From positions 104,021,372 through 104,085,371 of the forward strand of contig OZ023274.1 of NCBI GenBank assembly GCA_964007475.1: a stretch of DNA of 64,000 bases, given 5' to 3'. Under the pieces are notes generated by a model. It worked only from the letters and a program-made list of their open reading frames with translations. It had not been told where the DNA came from and did no database searches. The stretch's first letter is position 1. Every line of letters starts with the position of its first letter. Below are positions 29,601 through 44,600 of this stretch, one piece after another. The DNA is from Hybos culiciformis. Lineage: Eukaryota > Arthropoda > Insecta > Diptera > Hybotidae. The position numbers and the translations under genes were made by a program.

Positions 29601-32600
29601 TTGTATTTGATTAACTGATTTTTCTTCTCAAAACATACTTATTCATTTATCAGATTTTTAGAACACTTTGATATCTGCTGAATTCGAAAGGATTAAGTGA
29701 AAAGCGGATGTTTCTATGGAAAGTGTCATCGTGATGTTTTGGCGGAAGAATTCTTTTAAATTACATATAAATACTAAAAAACATATTTTCCCAGCTGTTT
29801 TCCAGTTGATGATAAATATATTTACAGAATAATTGGTCACTGTGTATATATTAAAATGAATAAATGAATTTTATTCTAACGAACCAGACCGTAATATGTT
29901 GACCTTTCTGTCATTAAGGACTACTGATCATTATTTTAAATAAATATGTACAAATTGTACATAATATTCTTCTTCTTCAAGATATTCAAGATAGTTTTGT
30001 ATTAAGATATAAAAATAAAGAATATATACTTAATTTTTTTTTTTTTTTTTTCAAATCGTACAACAACATTATTTTATTGGTTGCTAAATTACCAGCATAT
30101 TATTTGATTTAACAAAAATAATTTTATCTGCAAATTTTTATAAGAGATTCTTTTTTTTTATAGTTTTATGAAAATAACTTAAAGAAAGTATATTTTATAA
30201 TAATTATTTGTTCCAATGAAATTTTTGTTAACGTTTATCAGATTTATCTTAAGATTGGATTATAAAATAAAAATATTAAGTGGAAAAGAATTCAAGAATA
30301 TTGCCTAAATTGTCTAAATATTTAATTCATGCGTAAAAATAAGAGATTTGATGTTTTTAAGTTAAACTTCAACCACTGTAAATTAAGACACATTCTACAA
30401 AATTTGTTGAAGTAGGCCTATATTATCGAAATTAATTCAAAGTGCACTGTTATCGCCATGTTAACTCTATAAAATTTTAAGGACATTCTAAAAAAACAAA
30501 TTATTTTATTGCATTTAAAAATTTCATTTTGTTAAAAATATCATTTCTGAAATATTTACACTTTAGGCCATAGCACACCATAGAGAGCGCCATTTGCTAC
30601 AAACATAAAATTTTAATTTTTAATGAACTATAATAAAATCGAAAATAAACAAAAAAAATATAGGTATATAAAATAAAATAATATAAATTTTAAAACTCCT
30701 CTTTGAAAATTGAAAATGTTATCTAAAGAATTTTTAGTGTAAATGAATTTTTTTAATATACTTTTGGAGATATGTGTAGTTTACATACTTGGAAAAATAT
30801 TATAAAGGTATTTTTATTTCTTATTTTATAACTAACTTTATATAACCAGTTCTAGTATAGTGTTATAAAATGAAAATAACAATCATAAAATTCTCATTGT
30901 GACTTGCCGAGAGTTTGATTATACTTTGTTATAATAAAAATAAATTTTATTATAAAAACTGTTTTAGTAAACTAATTTGATCTATAGGTATTTTTCATTA
31001 ACTTTTTACAGCATAAATTAAAATATTTATTAATTTTATAACTTATAAAAGAATTATGTCAATTTTGATGATAAATGTCCCTTCATAATTCCAGTAAGGA
31101 ACTTGCGGTAATAATTATAAAATTTTAATTAGATTAAAAATCCGTTTTGTAGTTAACAATCATAAAATGGAGGCAAAAATTAAAATTATTGTCCAAAATG
31201 TCAACCACTTCCCTTCAATACAGGAAATCAAACTTTGTAGTGGTTCCCGTGTACACTTTAAACGCATATACATACATACTATATATACAAGGGATTAAAA
31301 TTAATAAAACGCATTAAAAATAACATATATATGTATGTACAATTTATATATGTAGTTATGTACACATTTAAAAAATATAAAAATCAAGTATAAGAATTTC
31401 TTTTTGCCGCTAAGATGTTGAGGTGGGTTTTATCATCAGATAAGCAAATCTTTTTTTTTTTTGTTTTTTGCAATAATAAAAAAAAACACAACTACAAGAC
31501 GTCTTAATTTAAAATTTAAATAAAATTTTTTTTTTTTTTAATTCTCAACCTGCCAATGCAACTGAATTCTGAATTTTTGGTCATTGAATCTGATGTAATC
31601 ATCATTATTATCATTATTTTGCTTTAAAAAAAAAAAGCGAAGCGATCATAAAAATGTACATACTTGACATCTTATTTTAAAAAAAAAATAAGACCGTATG
31701 ATAAATAAAAAATAAAACAAATGGAAACAATTTTAGCGCACTTGGGATTTGTCAATTATACTAAAAACCAGACAATTTTAAAAAAGTTAATTTAAGAAAC
31801 AGATTTTTTTGTAACCAATTTAAAATGCACTTTTATTATATATGTATTTTTAATTGGACAATATATACGGCGAAGAATATATAAATTCTCAACGTTAAAT
31901 GGCCATTTGTAAAAAATAAATATTTGCTTATTTGACTATGTAATGCAAATTTTTTTTTTATTTTTGAAAAATAACATAAATAAATAAAGTTAATGGAAGT
32001 TATTAAAACAGTAAATATAACTTCTTTTATTTTTTTTGCAAAATTTTGTTAGCCAGTTACAATTTATATAATTTAAAAATTAGCAGACCCAGAAGTTTTA
32101 GCAGAATGCAATTAAAAATATTACATAAATATGTGTTGATTTCTTTATTTGTTTATTTTCGTTGGCGCGCAACAATAATTATAGATTCTAATGTCAATGA
32201 AATCATTAGTTGGTATGGTTCAATTTATTATATGGGTAGTTGTGCAGCATAAATAAAAAAGATAAAGTATTTTTAGTAATAAATGATTGTATTTAATGTT
32301 CATAAAGAACTATTTAGAATATAATTTTTCTAATTTGAATAATCTTCTCTTACATGAGTTTCATATATAAGAATTAACTTAATTGATTTATTTTATTGAT
32401 CATTACACTTTAGACTCGATGTTTGTTTTATATAAATATAGCGTATTACTTTCATGAAACTTAATTACTATTTCTAGAAAAATGTTATTAACAGAATTTC
32501 AAGTTTTCTGAAAGTTTTGATTGGAAAATGGTCATAAGATTCATTTTAAGTAATCCATTTCAGTTTATGATTCATTATTTATTATCTTAAGCCATTTTGG

Positions 32601-35600
32601 CCGCTCAATACACTCCTCAACATTGTCTTGCTCATTTTACTCGCTGCTGATTTTTGATGTAAAAACCAAACTTGTCACTTTTCAATCCAGAAAGCAATTT
32701 GCACTTGCCTACCCCATCCGACAAAAATATTTGTATTTTTTATCAGGCTCACTGCCTAAACATAAACAATTTTATGAAAGGAAGTTTATGTTTGATTTAT
32801 ACAATAAATTGGTTTAGAATAATAAAATAATGTATGTACCTAATTATATATAAAAAAAATAAAATTAAAAACTGGTTTGTAAAAATTTTATAGTACCTAT
32901 ATAGTGGACAGTTTTAAATTATGTTTGTGATTCATATAAAAATCATAGTATTGATAATAAAATGTAATGCATTTAAATAAATATAGAACATTAAAATTGT
33001 GACAATATTATTGATTACTTATGTGGAAATTTGTTCATACTAAAATTTGATATAAATTATATCAGTCATTAAAGGACCATGAACTTTAAGAAAAAAAATT
33101 CGTAAGTATATATTTTTTACATTTACTTTTATGTAAATACATACTAAATATATTTATTTATATATATATATGTACATCTTCACATAATAAAATAATTATT
33201 CGAATGAGTTTTTAATAAATCAAAGTCATATTATTATAAGATTATTTATTTAATGCATAAATAAATTGATGATATTTCACCTTGCTAATGAACTTGATAT
33301 CGATTTGGGGATAAAATTTAATATTATTTTAACATTTTCATATATAAATTAATATAAACATTTAAGTATTAAAAACATATTTATATATGTATATAATATA
33401 AAAAAAAATTGTTTATCTTCATATAAAATTAAATGTACATTGTATATGCAGGGCAGCATAACTTTTTTTCTACTTTTCCTATCTAAAACACATAAAACAA
33501 GATTTTAATCATTGATTTTGTGAATAAATTTATTGCATATAAATAATTTGTATCACAAATCACATAAATTTAATCTTTACCTTTTTTTTTTTTTTTAAGA
33601 TTAACACATTTTACGGACTACACTTATGTAGTATAGTACAACACACATAATAGACTTGTTTTAATATCTAAAAAATTAATAGTTAGTTTTGTTAGAAAAT
33701 TATGAAACAATTGTTAAATTTATTGAATAAATTTAAAACAAAAATCTCCCCAAGGACAATTTCTTTAAATTTTTGAACTTCAATATTTCAAAATTATAGT
33801 GACATTGCAATGTGATTTTAAAGAGGATGTTTCACAGAGAACTGAATTTTCGTGGAACAGTGATATTAAGATTTTGTGTGAATTGCTTTGATTGTTCGTA
33901 ACGCACAACAAAACCTTCAGAGGGCATCTCTATACAAAATTATTAAACATTATATCTAACAAATTTTTTTTTTCAACAGAATTGTGATGACAATTACATG
34001 AACCTGGTGCAAATATAAAGATTAATTTTCTTCTTTTTTTTTCTATAACTAAAATTTTGACTAATATTGTACAAAAAAAAAAGAAAACAGCATGAGATTA
34101 TAAAAATTGAAATTTAAATGCAAACGTGATTACACGCCATCTAGTTAAGTGACAAAAACTGATTTATTGGTTATAAAAAACCTTAAATATCGATAATAAA
34201 ACATAACTTATGTTTCACTTAAAATATTAACGAAAAAAATTAATGTTAAATAGTTAGCTAAAGATTCAGATGTGATATGTTTTATTTATATTCGACAAAA
34301 AAAAAGTAAAGAAGAAAAATTAATATCTAACTTAAATCACATGCTGAGTAATAACTTGTACAACGCAACGCTAGAATAATAAGAAGAGAGAAATTTTCTG
34401 CTTTTTTTTGTTTTTATTTTTAATAAAGTTTTTCATATTTTCATGTAAGTTGTTGTTAAAAAATAAATTATATTTTCCGTTTTCATCATGGGAGTATATT
34501 TTGTGAGATCCTTTTAATTTATATATCGCAAAAACCTTGCGGATAATTGTTGCGAAAAGTTATAGTATATAACATAAATCATTAAAAAAGAAAATTCAAT
34601 TCAGATATTGATTTAATTATAGAATATACAATTCGAATGAAGATCCAATGTAACTTCAAAGTTTTATAACTCACAGAATTAAGCTTCGTTTCACCAGAAA
34701 CTTTTTTAGTGCATTTTATATACTAGATGCAATATCTAACAAATTTCCAATTGATCATCATTAACTGAGACAAAAAAAAAATACATATTGCTATAATGTG
34801 TGTAAAGTATCGAGAAAAAAAAATCTGACATGTTGTTGTTCTGAATTGATTAAAATATTAATTTGACATTACATACAATTTTAATGAAGTTTGGTCATTA
34901 TTCAAAAAAAGTGAAATTTCTATATTTGTACTTCCTGTATATAAAAGAAAACTTGTTGGCTTTCTAGTGCTCTTCACTATTATAATAACAGTTGTTTAAT
35001 AATAGTTTTAATATTAATTAAAAAATATAAATAAATAATAATATTATAGTTGTGAAGAGTAAAAGTTAAACAATTTTACGGTAAATTTTTCTTCTTATGC
35101 AGAAGTTTAACAAAATTAGTAATCATTAACCATAATTATTTACCACAAATTTAATAAAGTTATATAGAATTAAGTTTTTATACAAAATATTTTAATTATA
35201 AAAACAAGAAGTTGCGTATGTTATGGGAATATTGTACTATCACTATTTAAAAAGACTCAAATTGATGACATGGAAATGTATAAGTTTCGCTCCAATGATT
35301 TGAATCTAGTATATTATACACTGTCTAAGACAGTAATTAACAAAGATTTGTCCAGCTGTTGTGGTTTATTTTACAGAATAGAAGAATTATGTTTTCTATA
35401 ATGATTACATATATGAAAAATAATCTCTTTTCTGTCCAATCCAGAATTTCATATGTTTCATAGTGTACTACAGCAGTTGTTAAATTTATGAAACATTCTT
35501 CTAAACTTATCAAATAATTTTTTTAGCAGAGAAAATTTATGTTAACATTTAAGCGAGAATTAATTTCAAGCATAAAAGGTAAAAAAACATAAAATTGTGT

Positions 35601-38600
35601 AAGTGAAATAATATAATGTGAAAACTTGCACCTATCTTAAGGTGTGCGTTTTCCTTTTAAAAGCATAAAATAAAAAGATGACGTTTTTAAACAAATGCAT
35701 TCGTATTTTTTACAATAAATTCTTTTTTCATCCCGATTTAGTCATAAAATGTTAGGTCTAATTAAATTATGGAATTAATTGAGTAAATTAAGAATAATTC
35801 TTAATTCTTCATGTGTGTGCCATGAATTATAAAAGTTGATTGTAGCTTTATAAAGAGATGCGACATAAAATTAATATAAAAAAAAAAATGAAAACTAGAA
35901 GCCGACCTAATATTTTATTTCTTGTTTTCAAAACATCTTGTAGGCTAAATACTTGCGTTTTCCAATTTTGGAAAAACTATATGATATTCATAAACAACAT
36001 TCTTCTATTAGAATTATAAATTTAGGTTTGCTTACATTTAATTGTTAAGTTTTAGTATGTATATGTTAACTTTTTTGCGAAAATTTAATTTTCTTGAACT
36101 TAAATGAAGCTGGCATTCAGATTGAACGTATAAATTTTGAATTTTTTTTTCTCTTACACCGAATAGAGTTGCATTTCTGGGAAAATATTTTTTATATTTT
36201 ATTGAAAACTATTTTATAACTACATGTATATTTGTAATTAGATGCCGTTAGCTCACCTAAAAATTGACATAATGAGTTGCTTAACGCCTCTTCTTTACAA
36301 GCGATTAAATAATAATTTATTTAAATTATCTTTTTTTTTTTAATGAAAAAAAAAAATATACTTAACTATATTTCATATTTTTGTGTTATGTATGTATAAT
36401 ACAAATGTTATTAACTTAATAACTAACTTGTTAACAATTTGTTTTGTTATGCAAAATAAGTTAATTTGAATTCTTTTTTTTTTAATCTTTAATAAACAAA
36501 AAGATGTGAAATAAAAATAAAAAGAATCAAAATTCTTCTTCAAATAAAGAAAATTTAGGTCTTATAATTTGTTAACTATACCTACCGCTTTAATCTATTA
36601 CAAATGATATGTTTCGTTGTTGAGTTATTCATGTTGGTTTTTCTATAGTAAAGAAAAAGAAAACCGAGAGCATGTTCGAAACACAATTTCATATATTTTT
36701 TATATTATTTGAAAATATAAAATTGTCATTAACATTTCGTCTGAACGGTCTACTTTTTTTTGGTACTCTTCCGTTAGCCGGGCGCAAATGTACGGCGCTA
36801 AAAATTTTACGGCGCAAATTTGAAATTTCACTGAAAATTTTTGGAAAACGTAAAAAAATTTGCGACTTGATTCACAATTTTTTGCGCCGTACATTTGCGC
36901 TCGTCTAACGGAAAGGTGCCTTATTTTTAAAACATATTTAACTATTTTTGAACTAGTTTAATTCTCGCAATCCGAACAAAGCGTATCTTTATCACACTTC
37001 AGCGAATCAGATGTCATAAAAAATGTATTTGTAACATTTTCAAATTAGAAAAATAAATACACTATACATGTATAATAATTCAAAACTTAATTAAGAGAAT
37101 ATGATTTTTAATGTTTAAAATATTGAAATGTTAATTTGATCTTTTTGTTTTTTTGTTTTTTTTTTTAATTTTTTTGATGATGAAAAAATATAATAATGAC
37201 AAGAGTATAAAGAATTATAAAATTAAAAAATTAAGAAACATACAGCTATCAAAATCACAAAAAAAAAAATTAAATAAAACAGGGAAAAAATAAACCGATA
37301 TGCACGCAAAGAAATACATATAATAAATTTATTGCTCGCCTATCACAGCCAGTGGTAATCGCGTTACAACTCAGCTAGACAATTTTTCTCTAAAATTTCA
37401 TATTATGCATACATACGAAGATGAAGAAGGTGAAAATTTTTCTTTAATTCAAAAAAAAAAAAACACGGCCAAATTAGCAGCTGGACCAGTGTGATTTACA
37501 AAAAAATATATATACATTATATTATTTATTTAATTTCAAATTAATTGAGAATGACTTGAAAAGCATGATATAAAAAATTAAAAATCTCAATTTCAGGATA
37601 ACATGAATTTCTGTATAAATAAAATGTCTTTTATTTTTCTATATATACGAACCTACATTCACTATATAGGCTTGTTCAACAAAATTAATATGAACAAAAA
37701 AAATGCATTTTTAATCAGTTTCTTTTTTTTTGTTTGTGAAGTTCGTATTGCAGGTTAATTTTATTAAAAGCAAAATAAAATAAAAAAAATTAAAAAAATT
37801 ATTAAAAACGACATATTCATTTGAGTGTAAATTGATACGTGGCTGATTAAATGTTGTTCAATCAAAAAATATAGCATTATGTATAGTATATACATTTAAA
37901 ATTAATGTCCTCGCTGAGCTATGATCATTGAATTGAATGCAAGAAGTCAACAGAAATAAAAATTTTCTATTTTGCCTTTACCTGGTATAAATTTTATTTC
38001 AATTATTGTTAATTTTATTTTTTTTTATTTTATAGACATTTAAAGTTATAAATAGCAGAAGAGTAGTAGGAATGGCTTTGACTATTAGGATACATATATC
38101 TGAAGTGGTCAATATATTCAAATGTGAATAAAAATTCTATGGCGCCTAAATTTTGAATCAATTATAAAAGTTCGAAAGTTTTTCATGAAAATAATTTGAT
38201 AATTAAATGAACTTTAATTAAAAACAGAAAAATCTTTAATCTAGTAATAAATATACAATGATCATAGAGAACTTTTTAATTAAACTATATTTACCGAGAT
38301 GTCATTTGACGTACAAGTGAGTCTCAATTTGGCGCATAGATCATTTTTCAAATAATTTCATATTCATAAGAAACGTGATAAATCTGAGTTGACTTAAAAT
38401 AATAACTAAATTTAAACCTTAATAATAATAGCACAAAATTAACGATATATTTGCCTTTAAGCATTTGAAATAGCATTAACGATATTCTGTATTAAAAATG
38501 AAATTACTGACGACAGTACAACGCATTGCGTTCCAAGAATATTTTTCCTATACTTATTACTGAGTAAAGGTATAATAAATTTATATATTTTTTTTTTATT

Positions 38601-41600
38601 CAAAATTATAAAAATTATTAATTCCTAATTAAAGAATTTATTAGCACTCGTTGTTTCTCTTTTCTATATGAAAAATTCATCTAATTTGCACATGTCCATG
38701 AAATTATATAATTTTGAATTTTTTTTTTGCTTTATTTTTCATAATAAAATTATATGGGCTCAACCTTTTGAAAAAAAAATAATCGTGTAAATTTGCTGCT
38801 GGTCTTTTATGATTAAAACGAGAGAAATCTCTAAAACAGAAAAGAATCGTAAAAAATATTGTATTTTTTTTTTGTAGTTTTTTAATAGTTACGAAACAAA
38901 TTAGTTTTTCCCCGAAGGGGTTTATTTTTATTTTTTTCCTCAATTCATGAAAATTAATTTCGAATAACTAAGGGCATTTTAAAAAAAATATATTTCTGGC
39001 TTTAAATAAATGTTTCTTTTTTTTTTTAAATAAAAAATCAAAGGACACAAGAATAAAAATGAATCAAGGTGTGAATGAAATAGATTTTGATTTTTTTAAT
39101 AAGATTTTAACGATTTTTTTAGATATATATAGTAGATTATATATAGTTTGCTAGGCAAACATAATTTCCCTATAAGACCATCAAGTAAGGATTGACGGAA
39201 TATTTCAATAGGTCATCAGCGTTAGAAGAACAAACACATTATCAGCAGTCGTAAAAATCTTAGACAAACTATAAAACAACAGTTCAAAAATAAATTAAAT
39301 TTTTAAATCTGTCTAATTACTACTGTTTTTTTTTTACTATCAAATATAAAAATATTAATTTACAGAAAAGAAAATTTCTTGAAAAATTATTATTATTTTC
39401 AAATTTTTAATATTAATTTTTCTTTTTCCTTTTTTTATATATATATGTATATATATATTTTTTTGTTGAACTAAAATTATTAAATTATATTCATAAATCC
39501 AAAAAAAAAAGAATTTTTTTTTGCTGTGCCATTAGTTTCATATTTGGCTTCTTCGTTGGAAAATTATTATTTTATTTTTCTTTTAATGTATATACATGTA
39601 TATATATAAAAAAAAATTAATAGTTTTAATGTTTCTTTTGGACTTTTTTCTTCATTAAGAAAGTTGAAAAAAAAAATAAAATAATAATAATAAATGCATA
39701 TATATATATTTGACTGGTAGAATTCTTTTCAGTCAGAATAAAGTAGTAATTGCTTAAGGCTGAAAAAAAATATATGTATATAATAATTTGACTTGTGTTC
39801 ATAGTTTTTGATGCAGAGATAAAATAAGTAGGTTTGCGAAAATTTTTGTATTTTGCACATATTTTTTCTTGACCATCCATATGCTGCCCATTTGTGGAAA
39901 AATAACTAAAAATTGCGTAAGTAATTATAGTAATTTTATTAATTTAAAATAAAGTGTGAAAAATTGTGTAGTAGCCTTGTTACAGTGCATTAACTATCAG
40001 AACTATATTTAATACACAGTACATCACAAAACCAGTGACGTAACTACAAATATTGCGCCCCTAGGCGAAAATAAATTTGTGCCCACCCACCCCACAATTT
40101 AAAAAAAGGAACCAATAATTTTTGTTTTATTTTTAAAAATTTATTTTTTAATTTTTTATAAAAAAAAAATAACTCTTCAATTTTCGTCTATTATTCTAAT
40201 TAACACTGGCGACTCGTCAGCGCCGTTTTGCATGAACATTAAATTTTTTTTTTAAGTCAGAAACGACTCACCATCTTTATATGGTGTCAAGTTCCAGCTG
40301 TCATCGACCAGATAGCAGATATTGATATCCCTGCATGCTTAACTCATTTTCGAAGTAATATTCTTAGTGTGATTTTGAATTAAAATAAATGAAAACGTTT
40401 TTTGTGAAAAATCATGAATTTTGTTGGTAAAATGCTGACAAACGGTGCGCCCTTTAACTTCGTGCGCTCGCAGCATTTGCCTACCGGGTAGTTAGGCCAC
40501 TGCACAAAACCAAAACTTATCACTTTTTAATGGGTTTTTCAATTCGAATTAGACAAGGCTGAGCTACGTATATTATTGTTAACCAACTTTATGATCAATA
40601 TTAGGATATTTAAAGTGTGTTTTATTATAAGTGTAACGTGATGTGACTACTTTGAAGTCTCCAAAAAAAAAAAACAGAAAATTTCTTTATCCAATTTATT
40701 TCCTTTATTTTTAGATTGGAAAAGCAAATGAGTTTTTCTTTGCAAAGGCAATTTACAAATAGTAATTTTCATTCTTTCATAAAATTGTAAAATGCAGACG
40801 CAATTTTTTTTTTTTTCCTTCTTCTTATTTTTAATTTTTATATTTTTATTACAACAAAAAATGCATAATATTTTTTTTTTTTTATTATTATTGAAGCATA
40901 TTTCTTGAATTAAAAAATATTTAGGTTTATTTTTATTTTTTTATTGTAAAATATATACGTTTTAAATAAAACGATAATACCTAAGGGAGAAATCGTGATT
41001 ATAGATTTTTTTTTTTCATTAAAAAGTATATGGTAAGATTATCAATTTTTTATTTTTAATTTTTTTTTTTTTAACTTTACTGGATCAATGTTGTTTTAAA
41101 TAAAATTTGTTATAAGTTATATATTTTGAGATAAATTTAAAATTATGTTAAAAGTAATAATATATGCATGGAATTGAAAGACAATGACATCAGTATGAAG
41201 CATCATATGAAGATCATTAGAGAACGAGAAGACAACGGATCACAGTTTAATAAAAACTTCGTAATATTTTGTTCATTAAAAAAAAAGGAAACAATTTCCA
41301 AATGTTTTTAATATCAAATTTTTATATTCTTTTCATTAATAGCAGAGACATTTTTATGTTATAAAATTTGTTTAACTACTGTAAGTATATAATTAAAGTA
41401 TAATTAAAATAAAAATTAACTCGTGCTTAGTAATTAAAAAATTTATTACTGCTCCACGATGAAAAGCTTCAATTATTATGGTGCAGATATAATTTTATTA
41501 ATTTACATATAAAAAGAAAATCAGGGAAATGAAAATTTTCAACAACAACAGTTTGAACAGAACTTTTCATTAAGCGATTTTTAATTTTTGCTCAATTTTT

Positions 41601-44600
41601 TAAATCAACAAACATGAATTATTTATATATTGTAATACAGGTAACCCTTGATTAACACAACACGGTAGTTTGGTTCCAAGAATACTCCGTGTTAATTAAA
41701 ATCGTGTTAATCTAGAGACTAATATACAAATGGGGTTTGGTTCCAAAAAAAATTTATTTATGTTTTTGATAGTTTTTATTCAGTGCAAAAAAAGAAAATT
41801 GAAACAAGTAAATTCAAAAATTAAAAGAAATAAAAAAACTCGTCAACTCAGATTTTTTAAATTTGAAACTTAGAATTATATTTATTTAAAAAAAAACCAA
41901 CTTAAATTATACAAATTTAAATTTTGAAACCGCATTAATTAAAGATTTTTGTGAATTTTGAAACCGTGTAAATTCAAAACCATGCTAGAAAATATCGTGT
42001 TAGTCAAGGGTGTGCTACAATTTATCAACCGTGTTAAAACGAAACCGTGTTAAAACGAAACCGTCTTATTCAAGTACCGTGTTACCTGTATAACTTAGAT
42101 GGGCACATAGTTTGATTCTATAGTACATTTTTCTTTATTGGATTTTAATACTACACTGTCACAAAATTTCAAGCTTTAAACTTAACTTCAATAATCGCAT
42201 TTATAATAAGATAACATTGAAAATATATATGATTAAAGTATCTACATTGGAAATCATATTATAAAAATAACGAAAAACAAAAAACAGTAGTTTTTTTCAT
42301 ACCAAGTCTTGAGATCACGCAATAAAGAATAATAAAAATTTTCGAGAAGCAATTTTAATTTTTTTTTTGCCCAAAACTGTTTTTTAATAACAATCAAAAT
42401 GTTATGATTTTTATTTTGTATAACTATATACTCGTATACGAAAAAAAAAACTAAGGATTTTATTATTACGCCTGATTAAAGCGAATTATAATAATCTGAC
42501 TGTTTCGTGCTAGTCATTATAATTAAATTAATTAGTTTTCCAATATAAGACTATTATAAATTTGAAAATAACGTTGACCCAGTTAGGTTGTAGTTGTAAC
42601 TTTAACAAAACTAAAATATATATTGGTTATACACAATCTGAAAAATTGTAATTAAAAGAAAAATTCACTAATTTTATTATGGCCAGAAGATATTAAAATT
42701 AAAATTATGGACTAGAAAGTATTTTTTGTTTTAAAGAAAGTTGTGATGATAATATTGGATTGGTGTTTTATCAATTGATTATTAATATTATCATGATTTC
42801 ATTTCTTAATTTAGCGATGCCAATCTTCGTTTTATATATACCATCCCCCAAATATCTTATAACCAAACTCTATTCATTCTAACATCGTGAAATTCCAGCT
42901 TCATTTTCAAATCTTGATTTGTTTACCTAATACCATATCTGCACTTGTCTGCAAACGCAAAAGTTTATTCCTAAGGTCACCTTAACGAAACCCGTACACA
43001 CTCTATTTTTTGACACAAAAAAAAGATGTGTAAACAAACTCTTTTTTATCTTGTTTATTTTTAAATTTGTATAGCCAACCTTTTGAAAATATAAAAAAGG
43101 CAAAAAAAAAGAAAGGAAAAAACTAAAAAATAAGCATTAAAATTTTGAATGGACTTATGTAGTTGAACACATAAAATCTGAACTAAAATATAATAATGAT
43201 AATAATGTACAAAAAAAAAAAAGAGATTGTTGCTATTGAAACCAAGATATATCACTTTACATTCATGAAAAAAAACAAAAAAGTTATTTATAAATAAAAA
43301 TTGAAAGGATGTGGTAATGATTCAAATGACTTTTAGAGGGACAGAAATTTTGCGTTTTTTTGTAACATGAAAAAAAGTCAGAGAATAAAGTTCGATGCCT
43401 AAATGTATTTAATTGAAATTTTTTTTTTAAATAGTGTACTTAAATTACGTATATATAAGAGACAACATTTTACTCATAATATACAAATAAGCGTTAGGAA
43501 ATAACTTTTTTTCTTAACAAAAGGTTCATATTATGTAAGCATAGTCAACAAACGAAGTGATATGATGTTATATCACATTCAATGTTAATTCAATTTAATG
43601 CATTTGTTATAATTTTGAAATCTTATTGTGATTTAACAATATCGAAATACTAGTGTCATTAAGCTCGAAGCCTTTTAACAATGATATTCAAAAATTCTCT
43701 AAACCTAAAAATATCTTTGAAGTGAAACTGTAAGAGTTCTTTTAATTAAAAAATTCACTATCATTATATAAAAAGAAGATCATCAATTTTCTGTCAAAAA
43801 AAAATAACCATTCCGTCACATAAAAACACAATTAAAAGAACATTATTCAAAGTACTATAATGTATGATTAATATAATACCTTATCTGCACTTGGACCTTA
43901 AAACTGACCTTAGAGTGGAATTGACCTGAAAACTGACCTGTGAACAGGCCTTTCTCATACAAAAAAAAGGAAAAAATAACTAACCTTTGCGTAAAAGGCC
44001 AGTTTTCAGACAAAAAAAGTTAGTTTGCAGACAAAAAAGGTCAGTTTGCAGACATTACAGTTGCGAACTTTTCTGCTTTTTCCTTGCTTTTTTCTGTCTT
44101 TTTTCTATTTTCAAAAGGTTGGCAATACTAATTTAAAAATAAACAAGATAAAAAAGAGTTTGTTTACACATCTTTTTTTTTAAGTGTCAAAAAATAGAGT
44201 GTGTACGGGTTTCGTTAAGGTGGCCTTAGGAATAAAAAACCTTTGCAGACAAGTGCAGATACAGTATAAGCGAAAATTTAAAATATGTATTTAATTTATT
44301 ATTTATATAACATAATCTCTAGATCTAGAAGTTATATTTATTCCGCCAAAAAATGTTAACTTTTAAAATTATATTTCTTGTATATACATCAGCAGAAGTT
44401 ATTTCCTATCAAGGACTTGTATTAAAAATGCAAATCAATTATTTATTAACTTCTTGTATAATATATAAAAAAAAAAATCAAAAAATTCAATTAAAAAATA
44501 AACATTTTTACCTTAAGCTCATCAAAAAAAAATTTAATAAATGACACTTACTCAATTTTATTTTCTGCTGATGGCAATGATATTAATTCAGTATCCTTTG

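Larger units (their letters stand above)
17627..44551 (-). other. pk intron 1 (26.9 kb)
   Basis: Phase-2 intron between the Sple exon and the linker/PET exon; donor GTAAGT, acceptor CCCAATTTTAG. It is AT-rich and holds many repeats listed separately. In Drosophila, alternative promoters and first exons give Pk, PkM and Sple forms, so a Pk-type first exon could hide here, but none was recognised with confidence. Stretches 20500-26700, 29000-36700 and 37000-40000 show only AT-rich sequence, A/T runs and short microsatellites to my reading. Confidence 0.88.

Noticed and set aside
32594..32820. Less AT-rich patch with a 64-codon plus-strand frame
   Set aside because: No inverted ends, no known protein motif; could be an old repeat, but nothing supports a call.
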